Positions 36,466 to 50,629 of a DNA stretch of 64,000 nucleotides are shown piece by piece. The first letter of the stretch is position 1, and every line of letters begins with the position of its first letter. A model generated the notes under the pieces. The model made no database searches and had not been told where the DNA came from. It worked only from the letters and a program-made list of their open reading frames with translations. Source of the stretch: Archangium lipolyticum. Its GTDB lineage: Bacteria; Myxococcota; Myxococcia; Myxococcales; Myxococcaceae. The stretch covers positions 186,001 through 250,000 of the forward strand of contig NZ_JANKBZ010000009.1 in assembly GCF_024623785.1 (NCBI RefSeq), written 5' to 3'. The translations under genes and the position numbers were made by a program.

Positions 36466-39087
36466 ATGGCCCACGAGCACACCCATTCGCACGACCCCCA
36501 TGCCGCCCACTCGCACGGCCCGCCCCCCGAGGCCTCGGGCAAGGTGCTGGACCCGGTCTGCGGCATGACCGTCGACCCCGCGAACGCCAAGGGTGGCAGC
36601 CACGTCCACAAGGGCGCGACCTACCACTTCTGCAACCCGAAGTGCCGGGAGCGTTTCGCCGCCGAGCCCGAGAAGTACCTCCCGAAGGACCCGGTGTGCG
36701 GGATGTCGGTGAACCCGAACGCCCCCAAGGGCGGCACCCACGTCCACGAGGGGAAGACGTACTACTTCTGCAACCCGAAGTGCCGGGAGCGCTTCGCCGC
36801 CGAGCCCGTGAAGTTCCTCGAGGCGAAGGGGGAGCCGGAGCCGGTGGAGGCTCCGCCGGGCACGATGTGGATCTGCCCGATGGACCCCGAGGTCCGCCAG
36901 GACCACCCGGGCGCGTGCCCCAAGTGCGGCATGGCGCTGGAGCCGGAGCAGCCGGTGATGATGACGGCGCGCACCGAGTGGGTGTGCCCGATGCACCCGG
37001 AGGTGGTGCAGGACCATCCGGGCACCTGCCCCAAGTGCGGCATGGCGCTGGAGCCGCGCACGGTGCTGCCCGAGGAGCAACCGGACCCGGAGCTGCTGAG
37101 CATGACGCGGCGGTTCTGGGTGGGCGTGGTCCTCTCGTTGCCGCTGCTCTTCCTGGGCATGTCGGAGATGATTCCGGGCCAGCCGGTGCAGCGCGCCTTC
37201 GATGCGAGGCTGCTGGCGTGGGTGCAGTTCGCGCTGGCGACGCCGGTGGTGCTCTGGGGTGGCTGGCCCTTCTTCGAGCGTGGGTGGGCGTCGGTGAAGA
37301 ACCGGCACCTCAACATGTTCACGCTCATCGCCATCGGGACGGGGGCGGCGTACCTCTTCAGCGTCTTCGCCACGGTGGCGCCGGGGCTGCTGCCGCATGC
37401 CTTCACGGGCCATGGCGGCGCGGCGCCCGTGTACTACGAGGCGGCGGCGACCATCACCACGCTGGTGCTGCTCGGACAGGTGCTGGAGCTGCGCGCCCGG
37501 CGTGCCACCTCGGGAGCGCTGCGCGCGTTGCTCAGCCTCGCCCCGGCGGTGGCCCGGCGCATCCACGCGGACGGCCGGGAGGAGGACGTCTCGCTGGAGC
37601 AGGTGAAGGTGGGGGACTCGCTGCGCGTGCGCCCCGGCGAGAAGGTGCCGGTGGACGGCGTGGTGCTGGAGGGCGAGAGCGCGGTGGACGAGTCCATGGT
37701 GACGGGTGAGTCCATCCCGGTGGAGAAGGTGCCCGGGGCGCGCGTCACCGGAGGCACGGTCAACGGGACGGGCAGCCTGGTGATGAAGGCCGAGCGGGTG
37801 GGGCGGGACACGCTGCTGTCGCGCATCGTGCAGCGGGTGGGCGAGGCCCAGCGCTCGCGTGCGCCGATTCAACGGCTGGCGGACAAGGTGGCCGGGGTGT
37901 TCGTGCCGGCGGTCATCGCGGTGTCGGTGGTGACGTTCCTCGTGTGGGCCTTCGTCGGCCCGGAGCCGCGGCTGGCGCACGCGCTGGTGAACGCGGTGGC
38001 GGTGCTCATCATCGCCTGCCCGTGCGCGCTGGGACTGGCGACGCCGATGTCGGTGGTGGTGGGGACGGGCAAGGGGGCCGGGGTGGGGGTGCTCATCCGG
38101 GACGCGGAGGCGCTGGAGCTGCTGGAGAAGGTGGACACGCTGGTGGTGGACAAGACGGGGACGCTGACGGAGGGCAAGCCGAAGCTGGTGTCGGTGGTGG
38201 CGGCGGAGGGCGTGGACGAGGCGCGGCTGCTGCGGCTGGCGGCGAGCCTGGAGCGGGGCAGCGAGCACCCGCTGGCGGCGGCGGTGGTGGCGGGGGCGGA
38301 GGAGCGCGGTGCGGTGCTGGTGGGGGCGCAGGGATTCCGCTCGGTGACGGGCAAGGGCGTGACGGGGCGGGTGGACGGTGCGGAGGTGGCGCTGGGCAAC
38401 GTGGCGCTGTTCGAGTCGCTGGGGGTGGACGCTGGGGGGCTGCGGCCTCGGGCGGAGGAGCTGCGGCGCGAGGGGCAGACGGTGATGTACGTGGCGGTGG
38501 ACGGGAAACCGGCGGGGTTGCTCGGGGTGGCGGACCCGGTGAAGAGCACCACGAAGGAGGCGCTGACCACGCTGCACCGGGAGGGAGTGCGGGTGGTGAT
38601 GCTGACGGGGGACAGCCGCACGACGGCGGAGGCGGTGGCGCGCCAGCTGGGCATCGACGAGGTGGTGGCGGAGGTGCTGCCCGAGGGGAAGGGCGATGTG
38701 GTGAAGCGGCTTCAGGCCGAGGGCCGGACGGTGGCGATGGCGGGTGACGGGGTGAACGATGCACCGGCGCTGGCGCAGGCGGACGTGGGGATCGCGATGG
38801 GGACGGGGACGGACATCGCGATGGAGAGCGCGGCGGTGACGCTGGTGAAGGGGGACCTGAGGGGAATCGCGAGGGCGAGGAAGCTGAGCCGGGGGACGCT
38901 GGGGAACATCCGGCAGAACCTCTTCTTCGCCTTCATCTACAACACGATGGGAGTGCCGATCGCGGCGGGGGTGCTGTACCCGTTCTTCGGGCTGTTGCTG
39001 AGCCCGATGTTGGCGGCGGCGGCGATGAGTCTCTCGTCGGTGTCGGTGATCGGCAACGCGCTGCGCCTGCGCAAGCTGGACCTGTAG
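36466..39087 (+). CDS. copA: Copper/silver-type P1B ATPase with duplicated YHS and heavy-metal-binding domains
   Basis: An 873-residue metal-exporting ATPase; ATG 36466 is preceded by AAAGGAG. The N-terminus is His-rich ([16 protein letters not shown]), followed by two YHS domains (about 24-62 and 70-108, each with DPVCGM and [10 protein letters not shown]) and two short metal-binding domains (about 130-188, each [19 protein letters not shown]). The catalytic body follows: transmembrane metal site C518-P-C520 in [13 protein letters not shown], phosphorylation site D562-KTGT, SEHPLA, and [10 protein letters not shown]. This is the CopA/CopB group. The duplicated soluble domains are unusual. 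The substrate Cu+ is the most likely from the CPC motif. Confidence 0.92.
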   Translation: MAHEHTHSHDPHAAHSHGPPPEASGKVLDPVCGMTVDPANAKGGSHVHKGATYHFCNPKCRERFAAEPEKYLPKDPVCGMSVNPNAPKGGTHVHEGKTYYFCNPKCRERFAAEPVKFLEAKGEPEPVEAPPGTMWICPMDPEVRQDHPGACPKCGMALEPEQPVMMTARTEWVCPMHPEVVQDHPGTCPKCGMALEPRTVLPEEQPDPELLSMTRRFWVGVVLSLPLLFLGMSEMIPGQPVQRAFDARLLAWVQFALATPVVLWGGWPFFERGWASVKNRHLNMFTLIAIGTGAAYLFSVFATVAPGLLPHAFTGHGGAAPVYYEAAATITTLVLLGQVLELRARRATSGALRALLSLAPAVARRIHADGREEDVSLEQVKVGDSLRVRPGEKVPVDGVVLEGESAVDESMVTGESIPVEKVPGARVTGGTVNGTGSLVMKAERVGRDTLLSRIVQRVGEAQRSRAPIQRLADKVAGVFVPAVIAVSVVTFLVWAFVGPEPRLAHALVNAVAVLIIACPCALGLATPMSVVVGTGKGAGVGVLIRDAEALELLEKVDTLVVDKTGTLTEGKPKLVSVVAAEGVDEARLLRLAASLERGSEHPLAAAVVAGAEERGAVLVGAQGFRSVTGKGVTGRVDGAEVALGNVALFESLGVDAGGLRPRAEELRREGQTVMYVAVDGKPAGLLGVADPVKSTTKEALTTLHREGVRVVMLTGDSRTTAEAVARQLGIDEVVAEVLPEGKGDVVKRLQAEGRTVAMAGDGVNDAPALAQADVGIAMGTGTDIAMESAAVTLVKGDLRGIARARKLSRGTLGNIRQNLFFAFIYNTMGVPIAAGVLYPFFGLLLSPMLAAAAMSLSSVSVIGNALRLRKLDL

Positions 39088-39097
39088 ACCCACCCAC

Positions 39098-39131
39098 CCC
39101 TCTCCCTCTGGGAGAGGGACGGGGTGAGGGT
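39098..39131 (+). repeat. Dispersed palindromic repeat, copy 3
   Basis: CCCTCTCCC, loop TCT, GGGAGAGGG, then ACGGGGTGAGGGT. It begins 11 bases after the ATPase stop. Confidence 0.85.
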
Positions 39132-39217
39132 CTGCCGGCCCGCTCGCCCGTCCAGCCCGGACGTGAAGAGACCACGAGGAAGCGTGCACTCCTCGGGCGT
39201 CTCATTAGACTGAGCCC

Positions 39218-40300
39218 ATGTTCTCTTCTCGTGAAGAAGGGCGCGCTTCCGGAGCGCCCTCGGGACTGGTCTCGGTGGTCCGGCTCCCGCAGAGCTGGTT
39301 CATCCTCTGCACCTCGCGCGAGCTGGGCCGCAAGCCGCTCGCGCGCATGCTGCAGGGCACGCCGCTGGTGCTCTTCCGGACCGAGACGGGCAAGCCGGCG
39401 GCGCTGGTGGATCGCTGCCCGCACCGCAACGTGCCGCTGTCGATGGGGCGCGTGGTGGGGGGCCAGTTGCAGTGCGGCTACCACGGCTGGCGCTTCGACG
39501 GAGCGGGCCAGTGCCGGGCCATTCCCGGCCTCATTGGCGAGCCCGGGGCGAAGTCCCGCTGCTCCACCTGGCACGCGACGCGAGAGCAGGAGGGCTTCGT
39601 CTGGGTGTACTCCACCCCTGGTGTCGAGCCCACGCACGAGCCCTACCGCTTCCCGCTGCTGGACGCCCACGGCTACAGCACGGTGCGCCGCACGCTGAGG
39701 GCGAAGGGCTCGCTGCATGCGTTGCTGGAGAACACGCTCGACGTGCCGCACACGGCCTTCCTGCACGGGGGCCTGTTCCGCACGGAGAAGAAGCGCGCCG
39801 AAATCGACGTCGTGGTGCGCCGGGGCGCGGACCGGGTGGAGGCCGAGTACATCGGCGAGCCGCGTCCGGAGGGAGTAGCGGGCAAGCTGCTGGCGCCTGG
39901 GGGCGGCGTGGTGCAGCACTTCGACCGCTTCCTGCTGCCGTCCATCGCGCAGGTGGAGTACCGCCTCGGGGACGACAGCCACCTGCTCGTCACCTCGGCG
40001 ATGACGCCGGCGGACGACTGGGACACATGGGTGTACGCGGTCGTCACCTTCCGCATGCCCCTGCCGCACTGGCTGGTGAAGCCCTTCATCACGCCGGTGG
40101 CCCTGCACATCTTCGGGCAGGACGCGCGCATCCTCGAGCGCCAGACGGAGACCATCCGCCGCTTCGGCTCGGAGACGTTCGCCTCCACCGAGGTGGACGT
40201 GCTGGGCCCGCCCATCCTGCGCCTGCTGCGCCAGGCCGAGCGCGAGAAGGCGGCCACCTCGGCGGAGGTTCAGGAGACGCGGCTGAAGATGCAGGTGTGA
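39218..40300 (+). CDS. Rieske-type aromatic ring-hydroxylating oxygenase
   Basis: A 360-residue non-haem iron oxygenase alpha subunit. The Rieske [2Fe-2S] ligands are C67-P-H69 and C86-G-Y-H89 (RCPHRNVPLSMG and CGYHGWRFDG). The mononuclear iron site is in ENTLDVPHTAFLHGG (about residues 171-185, two His), as in VanA/PaO-like enzymes. No beta subunit or dedicated reductase is adjacent, which fits the two-component class. The substrate is unknown. The gene has its own start region after the repeat and is on the same strand as the P1B ATPase and the DUF2378 gene. Confidence 0.9.
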   Translation: MFSSREEGRASGAPSGLVSVVRLPQSWFILCTSRELGRKPLARMLQGTPLVLFRTETGKPAALVDRCPHRNVPLSMGRVVGGQLQCGYHGWRFDGAGQCRAIPGLIGEPGAKSRCSTWHATREQEGFVWVYSTPGVEPTHEPYRFPLLDAHGYSTVRRTLRAKGSLHALLENTLDVPHTAFLHGGLFRTEKKRAEIDVVVRRGADRVEAEYIGEPRPEGVAGKLLAPGGGVVQHFDRFLLPSIAQVEYRLGDDSHLLVTSAMTPADDWDTWVYAVVTFRMPLPHWLVKPFITPVALHIFGQDARILERQTETIRRFGSETFASTEVDVLGPPILRLLRQAEREKAATSAEVQETRLKMQV

Positions 40301-40421
40301 ACGAATCGGCTGCGCGGCAGCGGACAATCCGGGACCTTCGGGGCTCGCGGAGTTTCCACCAGCGCACACAGGGGGGGGAGGGGGGTGGCCGGAAGACGGA
40401 GGGCATTGTCACCCTTCCGCC

Positions 40422-41027
40422 ATGCCCTCCTCAGTGCTGGCCAATGAGAAACTGCTCTTCGCCCAGTCCGTGGATGCCCTCTTCGTGCGAGCCCTGGGGC
40501 CGCACCTGACGCGGGAGGGTCGGCGCCGGTTGAAGGAGCTGGGCCTGGACCTGAACGAGCCGCTGCGGCCGGCCTACCCGCTGGAGCAGTGGAAGTCCTT
40601 CCTGCGCGTGGCGGCGAGCGACGTGTTCCCGGCGGCCTCGCCGCGGGAGGCGTGGTTCAACCTGGGCGAGCGCTACCTGCAGGGCTACCGGCAGACGGCG
40701 CAGGGGCGGGCGAGCATGGCGCTCGTGACGCGGCTGGGGCCGCGGCCCACGCTGGAGCGCGTGCCGCACAACGTGCGCGCGGGCAACAACTTCAACGAGG
40801 TGCGGGTGGAGGAACTGGGCACCCACGCGGCCACGCTGTGGATGAAGGACGTGACCGCGGACAATCCCTTCTTCGCCTGTGGCTTCCTCTCCGAGACGCT
40901 GCGCTCGGCGGGAGCGGGTGACATCTCGGTGGACCCGGTGGCCTTCGACGGCACGGCGGCCACCTTCCGCCTCACGTGGACCCACGCGGCCACCCGTGCG
41001 GCGGCCGTGGGGCTGACGCGGCGCTGA
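40422..41027 (+). CDS. DUF2378 (TIGR02265) myxobacterial protein
   Basis: A 201-residue protein of a paralogous family known mainly from myxobacteria. It shows the pattern FVRALGPHLTREGRRRLKELGLDLNEPLRPAYP near the start (conserved key residues G, L, LG-DL) and TADNPFFACGFLSETLRSAG near residue 145-165. No signal peptide or catalytic motif is visible. Function is unknown. The upstream region contains a run of eight then six G bases (40371-40385). It is convergent with the dehydrogenase gene ending at 41035. Confidence 0.8.
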   Translation: MPSSVLANEKLLFAQSVDALFVRALGPHLTREGRRRLKELGLDLNEPLRPAYPLEQWKSFLRVAASDVFPAASPREAWFNLGERYLQGYRQTAQGRASMALVTRLGPRPTLERVPHNVRAGNNFNEVRVEELGTHAATLWMKDVTADNPFFACGFLSETLRSAGAGDISVDPVAFDGTAATFRLTWTHAATRAAAVGLTRR

Positions 41028-41034
41028 GACCGGC

Positions 41035-42204
41035 CTACGCGGTGAGGACCACGCGCAGGCAGTGGTCCTTCTTCTTCTTGAACATGTCGTACGCCCGGGG
41101 GGCCTCGTCGAGCGCCATCCGGTGCGTGGCCACGAAGGAGGGGTCCACCTCGCCGCGTTCCACGTGGCCGATGAGCCGGTCCAGGTAGCGCTGGGCATGC
41201 ATCTGCCCCATGCGCAGCGTGAGGCCCTTGTTCATCGCCGCGCCCATGGGGAACTTGTCCACCAGGGCGCCGTACACGCCCATGATGGAGACGATGCCAC
41301 CCTTGCGGCAGGCCTGGATGGCCTCGCGCAGCACGTAGGGGCGCTCCGTCTCCAGCCGCATGGCCTGCTTCACCCGGTCATAGGCGCCCTCGTACCCGAC
41401 CTCGTGGGCCTCCATGCCCACCGCGTCGATGCACGCATCCGGGCCCTGGCCGCCGGTGAGCTCCTTGAGGGCCTCGGGGATGTTGACCTTGGTGTAGTCG
41501 AGCACCTCGGCCTGGCAGTGCTCGCGCGCCACGGCGAGCCGGTCCGGCAGCCGGTCGATGGCGATGACGCGCCCGGCACCCAGCAGCCAGGCGCTCTTCA
41601 TGGCGAAGAGGCCCACCGCGCCGCAGCCCCACACGGCCACGGTGTCGCCGTGCTGGATGTTGCAGAGGTCGGCACCCATGAAGCCGGTGGGGAAGGCATC
41701 GGAGATGAAGAGGGCCTGCTCGTCGCTGAGCCCGTCCGGCACCTTGCGAGGCCCCACGTCGGCGAAGGGCACGCGGATGTACTCGGCGTGGCTGCCCGCG
41801 TAGCCGCCCATGAGGTGCGAGTAGCCGAAGATGCCGCACGTGGCGTGCCCCCACATCTTCTCCGCCATGGCTGGCTTGGGGTTGGAGTTGTCACAGAGGG
41901 AGAACTGGCCCTTCTTGCACCAGGCGCAGTCACCACAGCTGATGACCGAGGGGACGATGACGCGGTCTCCCGGCTTGAGGTGCTTCACCTTGCTGCCGAC
42001 CTCGACGATCTCCCCCATGAACTCATGGCCGAGGATGTCGCCCTTGAGCACCGAGGGGATGTAGCCGTCGTAGAGGTGCAGGTCGGAGCCGCAGATGGTG
42101 GTGGCCCGCACCTTCACGATGGCGTCCCGAGGATTGAGGAGCGAGGGATCTGGGACCGTCTCCACCCGCACGTCGTTCACACCCGTCCAGCACACGGCCT
42201 TCAT
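41035..42204 (-). CDS. Zinc-dependent alcohol/formaldehyde dehydrogenase (MDR family)
   Basis: A 389-residue medium-chain dehydrogenase. Catalytic zinc ligands are in TICGSDLHLYDGY (Cys) and GHEFMGE (His-Glu). The structural zinc has four Cys in CGDCAWCKKGQFSLC. The NAD loop is VWGCGAVGLFAMK. The shape matches the glutathione-independent formaldehyde dehydrogenase/FdhA-like branch, which often oxidises aldehydes. It is downstream of the SRPBCC gene with 31 bases between, on the same strand, so both are probably co-transcribed. The natural substrate is not clear. Confidence 0.9.
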   Translation of the reverse strand: MKAVCWTGVNDVRVETVPDPSLLNPRDAIVKVRATTICGSDLHLYDGYIPSVLKGDILGHEFMGEIVEVGSKVKHLKPGDRVIVPSVISCGDCAWCKKGQFSLCDNSNPKPAMAEKMWGHATCGIFGYSHLMGGYAGSHAEYIRVPFADVGPRKVPDGLSDEQALFISDAFPTGFMGADLCNIQHGDTVAVWGCGAVGLFAMKSAWLLGAGRVIAIDRLPDRLAVAREHCQAEVLDYTKVNIPEALKELTGGQGPDACIDAVGMEAHEVGYEGAYDRVKQAMRLETERPYVLREAIQACRKGGIVSIMGVYGALVDKFPMGAAMNKGLTLRMGQMHAQRYLDRLIGHVERGEVDPSFVATHRMALDEAPRAYDMFKKKKDHCLRVVLTA

Positions 42205-42235
42205 GGTTCTTCCTCCATCCTCTTGGTGCGTGTCC

Positions 42236-43024
42236 TCAGGAGCGCGGCGCCAGCGTCCGGCCCAACCCGGAGCGGTGGCCGTGGGGCTGGGAGTCGACGG
42301 TGGCCACCTCGCCCGTCTCCATCAGCTGCTTGAACTGACGCAGACCTCGGGAGAGATGCTGCTTGGGCTCATCGCCGAGCAGCTTCGCCACCACCGCGGC
42401 CGCCCGGCCTCCGGGCACGTGGTAGCGCAGCTCGAGGTGCACCACGGTGCCACGGCCGGCCGGTGCGTCCTCGAAGCGGACGGTGCCGGTGTGTTGAATC
42501 ACGGAGCCGGGCATGGTGCGCCAGACGATGCGCTCGCCGGGCCGGTCCTCCGTCACGCGGGACTCCCACTCGACGACGGAGCCCGCGGGCCCCTGGTACA
42601 CCCAGTGACTCTTGTCGTTCTCCAGGTTCCGCACGGAGAGCAGGTGGGGGATGAAGCGCGGGTGCTTCTCGAAGTCGCGCCACGCCTGGTACAGCTCCTG
42701 GCGGGGCTTGAGGATGGTGGTGCTCAGCTCGAAGGCGACACCCGGCTTCTCGCCCGGCACCTCCGTCATGCCCATGAGGGCGAGCGCGCGGCTGCGTCCC
42801 GTCAGTCCCCGGTGCACGAGCGAGCCGCCCACCACGGCGAGGAGGATGGCCGGCACGGTGCGGCGCCGCAGCCCATAGCCCACACAGCCGAGTCCCACGA
42901 CGAGGGAGATGAGCCGCTCTCCGGGGCTGACGTTCACCCCCTTGGTGCCGTGTTGGAGCGAGGGGTCGAGCTGGGGCTTGTGGGCCCCCCGGGTCGAAAT
43001 CAGTTCGCTTTCCTGCAGCATCAT
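42236..43024 (-). CDS. Membrane-anchored SRPBCC-family protein (COQ10-like)
   Basis: A 262-residue protein. The start at ATG 43024 has AGGAGG nine bases upstream; a second ATG follows immediately. Residues about 28-72 match a DUF2892-like pair of membrane segments (SPGERLISLVVGLGCVGYG and AILLAVVGGSLVHRGLTG). The SRPBCC (START-like) lipid-binding domain spans about 90-235, with AWRDFEKHPRFIPHLLSV and GGRAAAVVAKLLGDEP, as in polyketide-cyclase/COQ10 proteins. This combination of DUF2892 and SRPBCC is common in Deltaproteobacteria. It is the first gene of a pair with the dehydrogenase. Confidence 0.8.
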   Translation of the reverse strand: MMLQESELISTRGAHKPQLDPSLQHGTKGVNVSPGERLISLVVGLGCVGYGLRRRTVPAILLAVVGGSLVHRGLTGRSRALALMGMTEVPGEKPGVAFELSTTILKPRQELYQAWRDFEKHPRFIPHLLSVRNLENDKSHWVYQGPAGSVVEWESRVTEDRPGERIVWRTMPGSVIQHTGTVRFEDAPAGRGTVVHLELRYHVPGGRAAAVVAKLLGDEPKQHLSRGLRQFKQLMETGEVATVDSQPHGHRSGLGRTLAPRS

Positions 43025-43132
43025 CCGGGCGTTCCTCCTACATGCGGTGCAGGAAGCTCTACATGCTCGTGGATGGGACCCACTGCCCCGCTGGACGAGA
43101 TGGGTGTTCACTGTCATCGGGTTGCGCATGCT

Positions 43133-43167
43133 CCCTCTCCCCCTGGGAGAGGGCGGGGGGTGAGGGT
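43133..43167 (+). repeat. Dispersed palindromic repeat, copy 4
   Basis: CCCTCTCCC, loop CCT, GGGAGAGGG, then CGGGGGGTGAGGGT. It lies between the start of the SRPBCC gene and the stop of the PAS gene (both minus strand). Confidence 0.85.
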
Positions 43168-43202
43168 CGTGGGCTCGGTGCCCCGATAGCCGAGCGACCT
43201 GA

Positions 43203-44876
43203 CTAGCCGTCACCCTGTGCGGCGCTGCCGATCAACCCCACCGCGTTCCGCTCGCCGCGTTCTGCCTCGGAAACCTGCTCTTGCAGCACGAGACTGGTCC
43301 GTTGTCCGTGGAGGGCAGGCTCACCCATCGCCACGCGCGAGACATTCCGGGGGCGGCGGAGGCCCGAGGGCGCGGGAGCCACGTCCGCGCGAGGATCCAC
43401 CTCGACGCTCAAGGCGGGAGTCCGCCCCGACAGGTCCTCCAGCACACCCAGCACGCGGAGCTGCCCCTGGGCGTCGGCACTCGCCCGGGTCCGGAGTGAG
43501 TGCCGCCGTTCGGAGCCATCTGGTGCCAGCACCCGGTACGTCAGGGACACCTCCCCCAAACCCGTGGCGCAGCGCGCGAGGGCCTCGGACACCCCCGGCT
43601 GGTCGTCCGGGTGGACGCGGGAGAGGAAGGACTCCATCGGCTCCTCTGGGGCGAGCGACTTGAGCGCGAAGGAAGCGGCGGCTCCACGTTCCCAGCGCAG
43701 GCGCCGCTCCGGCAGCCGCAGGTCCCACAGCGTCAGCGACGCGGCCGACAGCGCCTCCAGCACGCGCGCCTCGTTCTGCCGCAGCGCCTCCTCGAGCAGC
43801 TTCAGGTCCGTGATGTCGCGCGAGATGCCGAAGAGGCCGAACACCACACCGGCCTCGTCGCGCAGTACGCCCTTGGTGGACAACCACACCCGCTTGACCG
43901 GCCCGGGCTCCGAATCCGACTCCTCGTAGGTGAAGGTCTGCCGGAAGGCGAGCACCTCGCGGTCATGGGAGAGGGTTGCGCGGGCCGCCTCGGGCGACCA
44001 CAGCTCGGCGTCGGTGCGGCCGATGATGGCCTCGGCGGGCTTGCCGATGAGCCGGGCCCCGGCGGTGTTGATGCGGGTGTACCGGCCCTGGAGGTCCTTG
44101 GTGTAGATGGCGTCCGTGGCGCCCTGCAGCACCGCGTTGAAGAGGGCGCTGGCGCGCCGGGCGGCATCCGAGGTCCGGTGGTGCGAGGTGACGTCGCGCA
44201 GGTAGACGAGCACCCCGCTGTCCGAGGGCACCGCCGTCACCTCCAGGTGGAGGCCGTTGAAGCGCTCCTCGAAGTCCACGGGGGCGCCCGTGGCCAGCGC
44301 GCGCTGCACCTGGGAGCGCAGCATCGAGCCGGGCTCCTCGGCGTACTCCTGCCAGAGGTTGCGGCCCACGAGGAGCTGGCGCCGCTTGCCCAGCAGCCGC
44401 TCCGCGGCCCGGTTGACGTAGACGAAGCGGCACTGCCGGTCGAAGGCGAGGAACGGGTCCGGCATGCACTCCATGAAGGAGAGCACCTTCTCCTCGAAGG
44501 CGGCGGTCTCGCTCACGAAGCGCTCGGTGTCCGTCACGTCCGACAGCCACACCGCCAGCAGTCCTTCCTCCACGCGCGCGGCCCGGGCCATCACCCGGCG
44601 CGCGTCCAGACCCCGGCCCAGCGCGAGCAGGTGCGTGCCCGTCACGCCCGTGGCGAGCACCTGGCCCCAGGTCTTCACCGCCTCGACGAGCTCCGGCCGC
44701 CGTGCCAGCAACCGCCGGCCGATCAGGTTCTCCTCGAGCAGCGCCTCGGAGGCCGGGTTCGCGTACTCGCAGAGGAAGTCCTCGGGAGCGCCCTCCACGC
44801 CGCCTTCCGGGCGAAGGGCGAGGAACCCATCCGGGTTGATCGCCTCGATGGCGTAGCGGCTGCTGGGGGGAAACAT
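43203..44876 (-). CDS. Multi-PAS sensor protein without output domain
   Basis: A 557-residue cytoplasmic protein starting ATG 44876 behind GAGGAG. A degenerate PAS lies at about 10-120, and three recognisable PAS/PAC units follow: about 140-240 (FMECMPDPFLAFDRQCRFVY), about 245-365 (GATDAIYTKDLQGRYTRIN then GLFGISRDITDLKLLEEAL), and about 375-495, PAS_3-like (MESFLSRVHPDDQPGV). The last 60 residues have no known fold. No kinase, GGDEF, or DNA-binding domain is present, so it must act on a separate partner. Ligand is unknown. It is divergent from lhr. Confidence 0.85.
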   Translation of the reverse strand: MFPPSSRYAIEAINPDGFLALRPEGGVEGAPEDFLCEYANPASEALLEENLIGRRLLARRPELVEAVKTWGQVLATGVTGTHLLALGRGLDARRVMARAARVEEGLLAVWLSDVTDTERFVSETAAFEEKVLSFMECMPDPFLAFDRQCRFVYVNRAAERLLGKRRQLLVGRNLWQEYAEEPGSMLRSQVQRALATGAPVDFEERFNGLHLEVTAVPSDSGVLVYLRDVTSHHRTSDAARRASALFNAVLQGATDAIYTKDLQGRYTRINTAGARLIGKPAEAIIGRTDAELWSPEAARATLSHDREVLAFRQTFTYEESDSEPGPVKRVWLSTKGVLRDEAGVVFGLFGISRDITDLKLLEEALRQNEARVLEALSAASLTLWDLRLPERRLRWERGAAASFALKSLAPEEPMESFLSRVHPDDQPGVSEALARCATGLGEVSLTYRVLAPDGSERRHSLRTRASADAQGQLRVLGVLEDLSGRTPALSVEVDPRADVAPAPSGLRRPRNVSRVAMGEPALHGQRTSLVLQEQVSEAERGERNAVGLIGSAAQGDG

Positions 44877-45106
44877 GGGGGACTCCTCACCCTGGGAAGT
44901 AAGCACGGGCTCTCCTGGCCGCTGGCGGAGTGGGTCGGGTTCGGGGTCCCGAGTGGGGAAGAGGAGACAGTCCCATGTCGGCGCTTGTGCAGTGCTGTAC
45001 GTGTGCCCTGTCTTCACGCGAGGTCCGTGCAGTGACGCTGGACGAGCAGGCGGGCGGATGCGTTGACGCTCCTCCTAAACCGGTGTTCAGTCTGAGGGAG
45101 AGCGCC

Positions 45107-49483
<4,377 letters not shown>

Positions 49484-49522
49484 CATCGAGCGCTCCTGTC
49501 GTTCGGCCGGAGGATGCTCTGC

Positions 49523-50615
49523 GTGAAGGGCCTTGCCTTTTGTTTGACCCTGCTGCTGGCGTTCTCCGCCTCCGCCAACTCCCTTGAGGATGCCCTGTGC
49601 AGGACGACGTCCCTGTCCGTGGCACGGATGGAGAACTCGGAGAAGCTGTGTCGCTCGTTCTCGCGGGCCCTCGCGAAGCTACCGGCGACGATGACGGATG
49701 ACGCCAAGGCCCTACTTACCCCCGAGAACCTTGCTCTCATGGGGACCCTGACGGTTGCATGGATCGGGTCTCAAGGTGTTCCGGTCGTTGGCGAAGTGGT
49801 GGACGCCGCGCTGCTCGCACTCGGTGTGACGCTCCTGGCTGGGCAAGCAGTAGAGCTCACACAGTTCCTGTGGACCTACGTGAACCGGGCCATGACAGCC
49901 AGGGACGCGGCTGCTCTCGACGAAGCAGCCACATACCTGGCGCGAGCCCTCTCGTTGGTGGGCATCAACGTCGTGGCCTTCATCCTGACGAAGAAAGCCA
50001 TGGCGAAGGCGCCCCGGGGACCACCGCCGCCGCCCGGGGAATTCGCATTGCCTCAAGGGGTCCGCATTGCCGCGGGGTCGATGGAGCGGGCACCCTCTTC
50101 GGCGAGCGCTCCCGCGGTCCTGATGGCGGGAGGGGCGGGTAGCGGGCGTGAGCCCCCCGAGCGCGAGGGCCGCCCACCCAAGAAGCCGGACCCCACTGCC
50201 TTCGACAAGTGGATCCAGCAAGCCGAGCGAAAGCCGGCCTTCGAAGAGCCGGGAGCAGCTTCTGACTTCCAAAAGAAGCACGCGGGAACGCAGGAGATTC
50301 TGGTCGAAGGGGGGAGGAAAGCAGATCTGGGCGGACGGCGCTCGTGTCAGCGATGCGCACCTGCTCGAGACCAAGTACATCGAAAAGCCTGGGATGAGCC
50401 CCTTCATCGAAGGATCTGCATGCAACGATGACATCAGGCAGATCATCCGAACAAAGCAGGAGAAGGAGTTCGGACGGTATGCCGCGGTCATCTTGGACCC
50501 TGCTACTCCCGCCGTAGGGCTCGAAGTGATTGTCAATGATGCCCGTGCTCTCCCTTTCTTTCGGGAGTTGATGAGCGAGCTTGGGATTCCAGGCAGAGTC
50601 GTGGTCAAGCAGTGA
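49523..50615 (+). pseudogene. REase-fold polymorphic toxin, split by a +1 frameshift in a G6 tract
   Basis: The first frame (GTG 49523 or ATG 49514) encodes a signal peptide (LAFCLTLLLAFSASA), a hydrophobic region (about residues 70-160, including VAWIGSQGVPVVGEVVDAAL), a Pro-rich linker and the start of a C-terminal domain. At GGGGGG (50309-50314) the frame shifts. The second frame then runs WADGARVSDAHLLETKYIEK to the stop at 50615, ending ELGIPGRVVVKQ. That tail has an Asp plus ExK motif (ETK) as in restriction-endonuclease-fold toxins of myxobacteria. Removing one G restores a single reading frame of about 363 residues. It could be a sequencing error, a real mutation or phase variation. 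Confidence 0.7.
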
Positions 50616-50629
50616 CCAGGAGATGCAAG

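Noticed and set aside
40371-40388. Long G run (8 G, A, 6 G) as possible G-quadruplex control element
   Set aside because: Only a single G-rich run with one or two breaks; without conservation data it is no more than compositional.
50148-50615. Separate gene in the second toxin frame starting near 50148
   Set aside because: The upstream half of this frame (SARAAHPRSRTPLPSTSG) looks non-coding; only the part after the G tract has protein-like character, so the split by frameshift is the better explanation.
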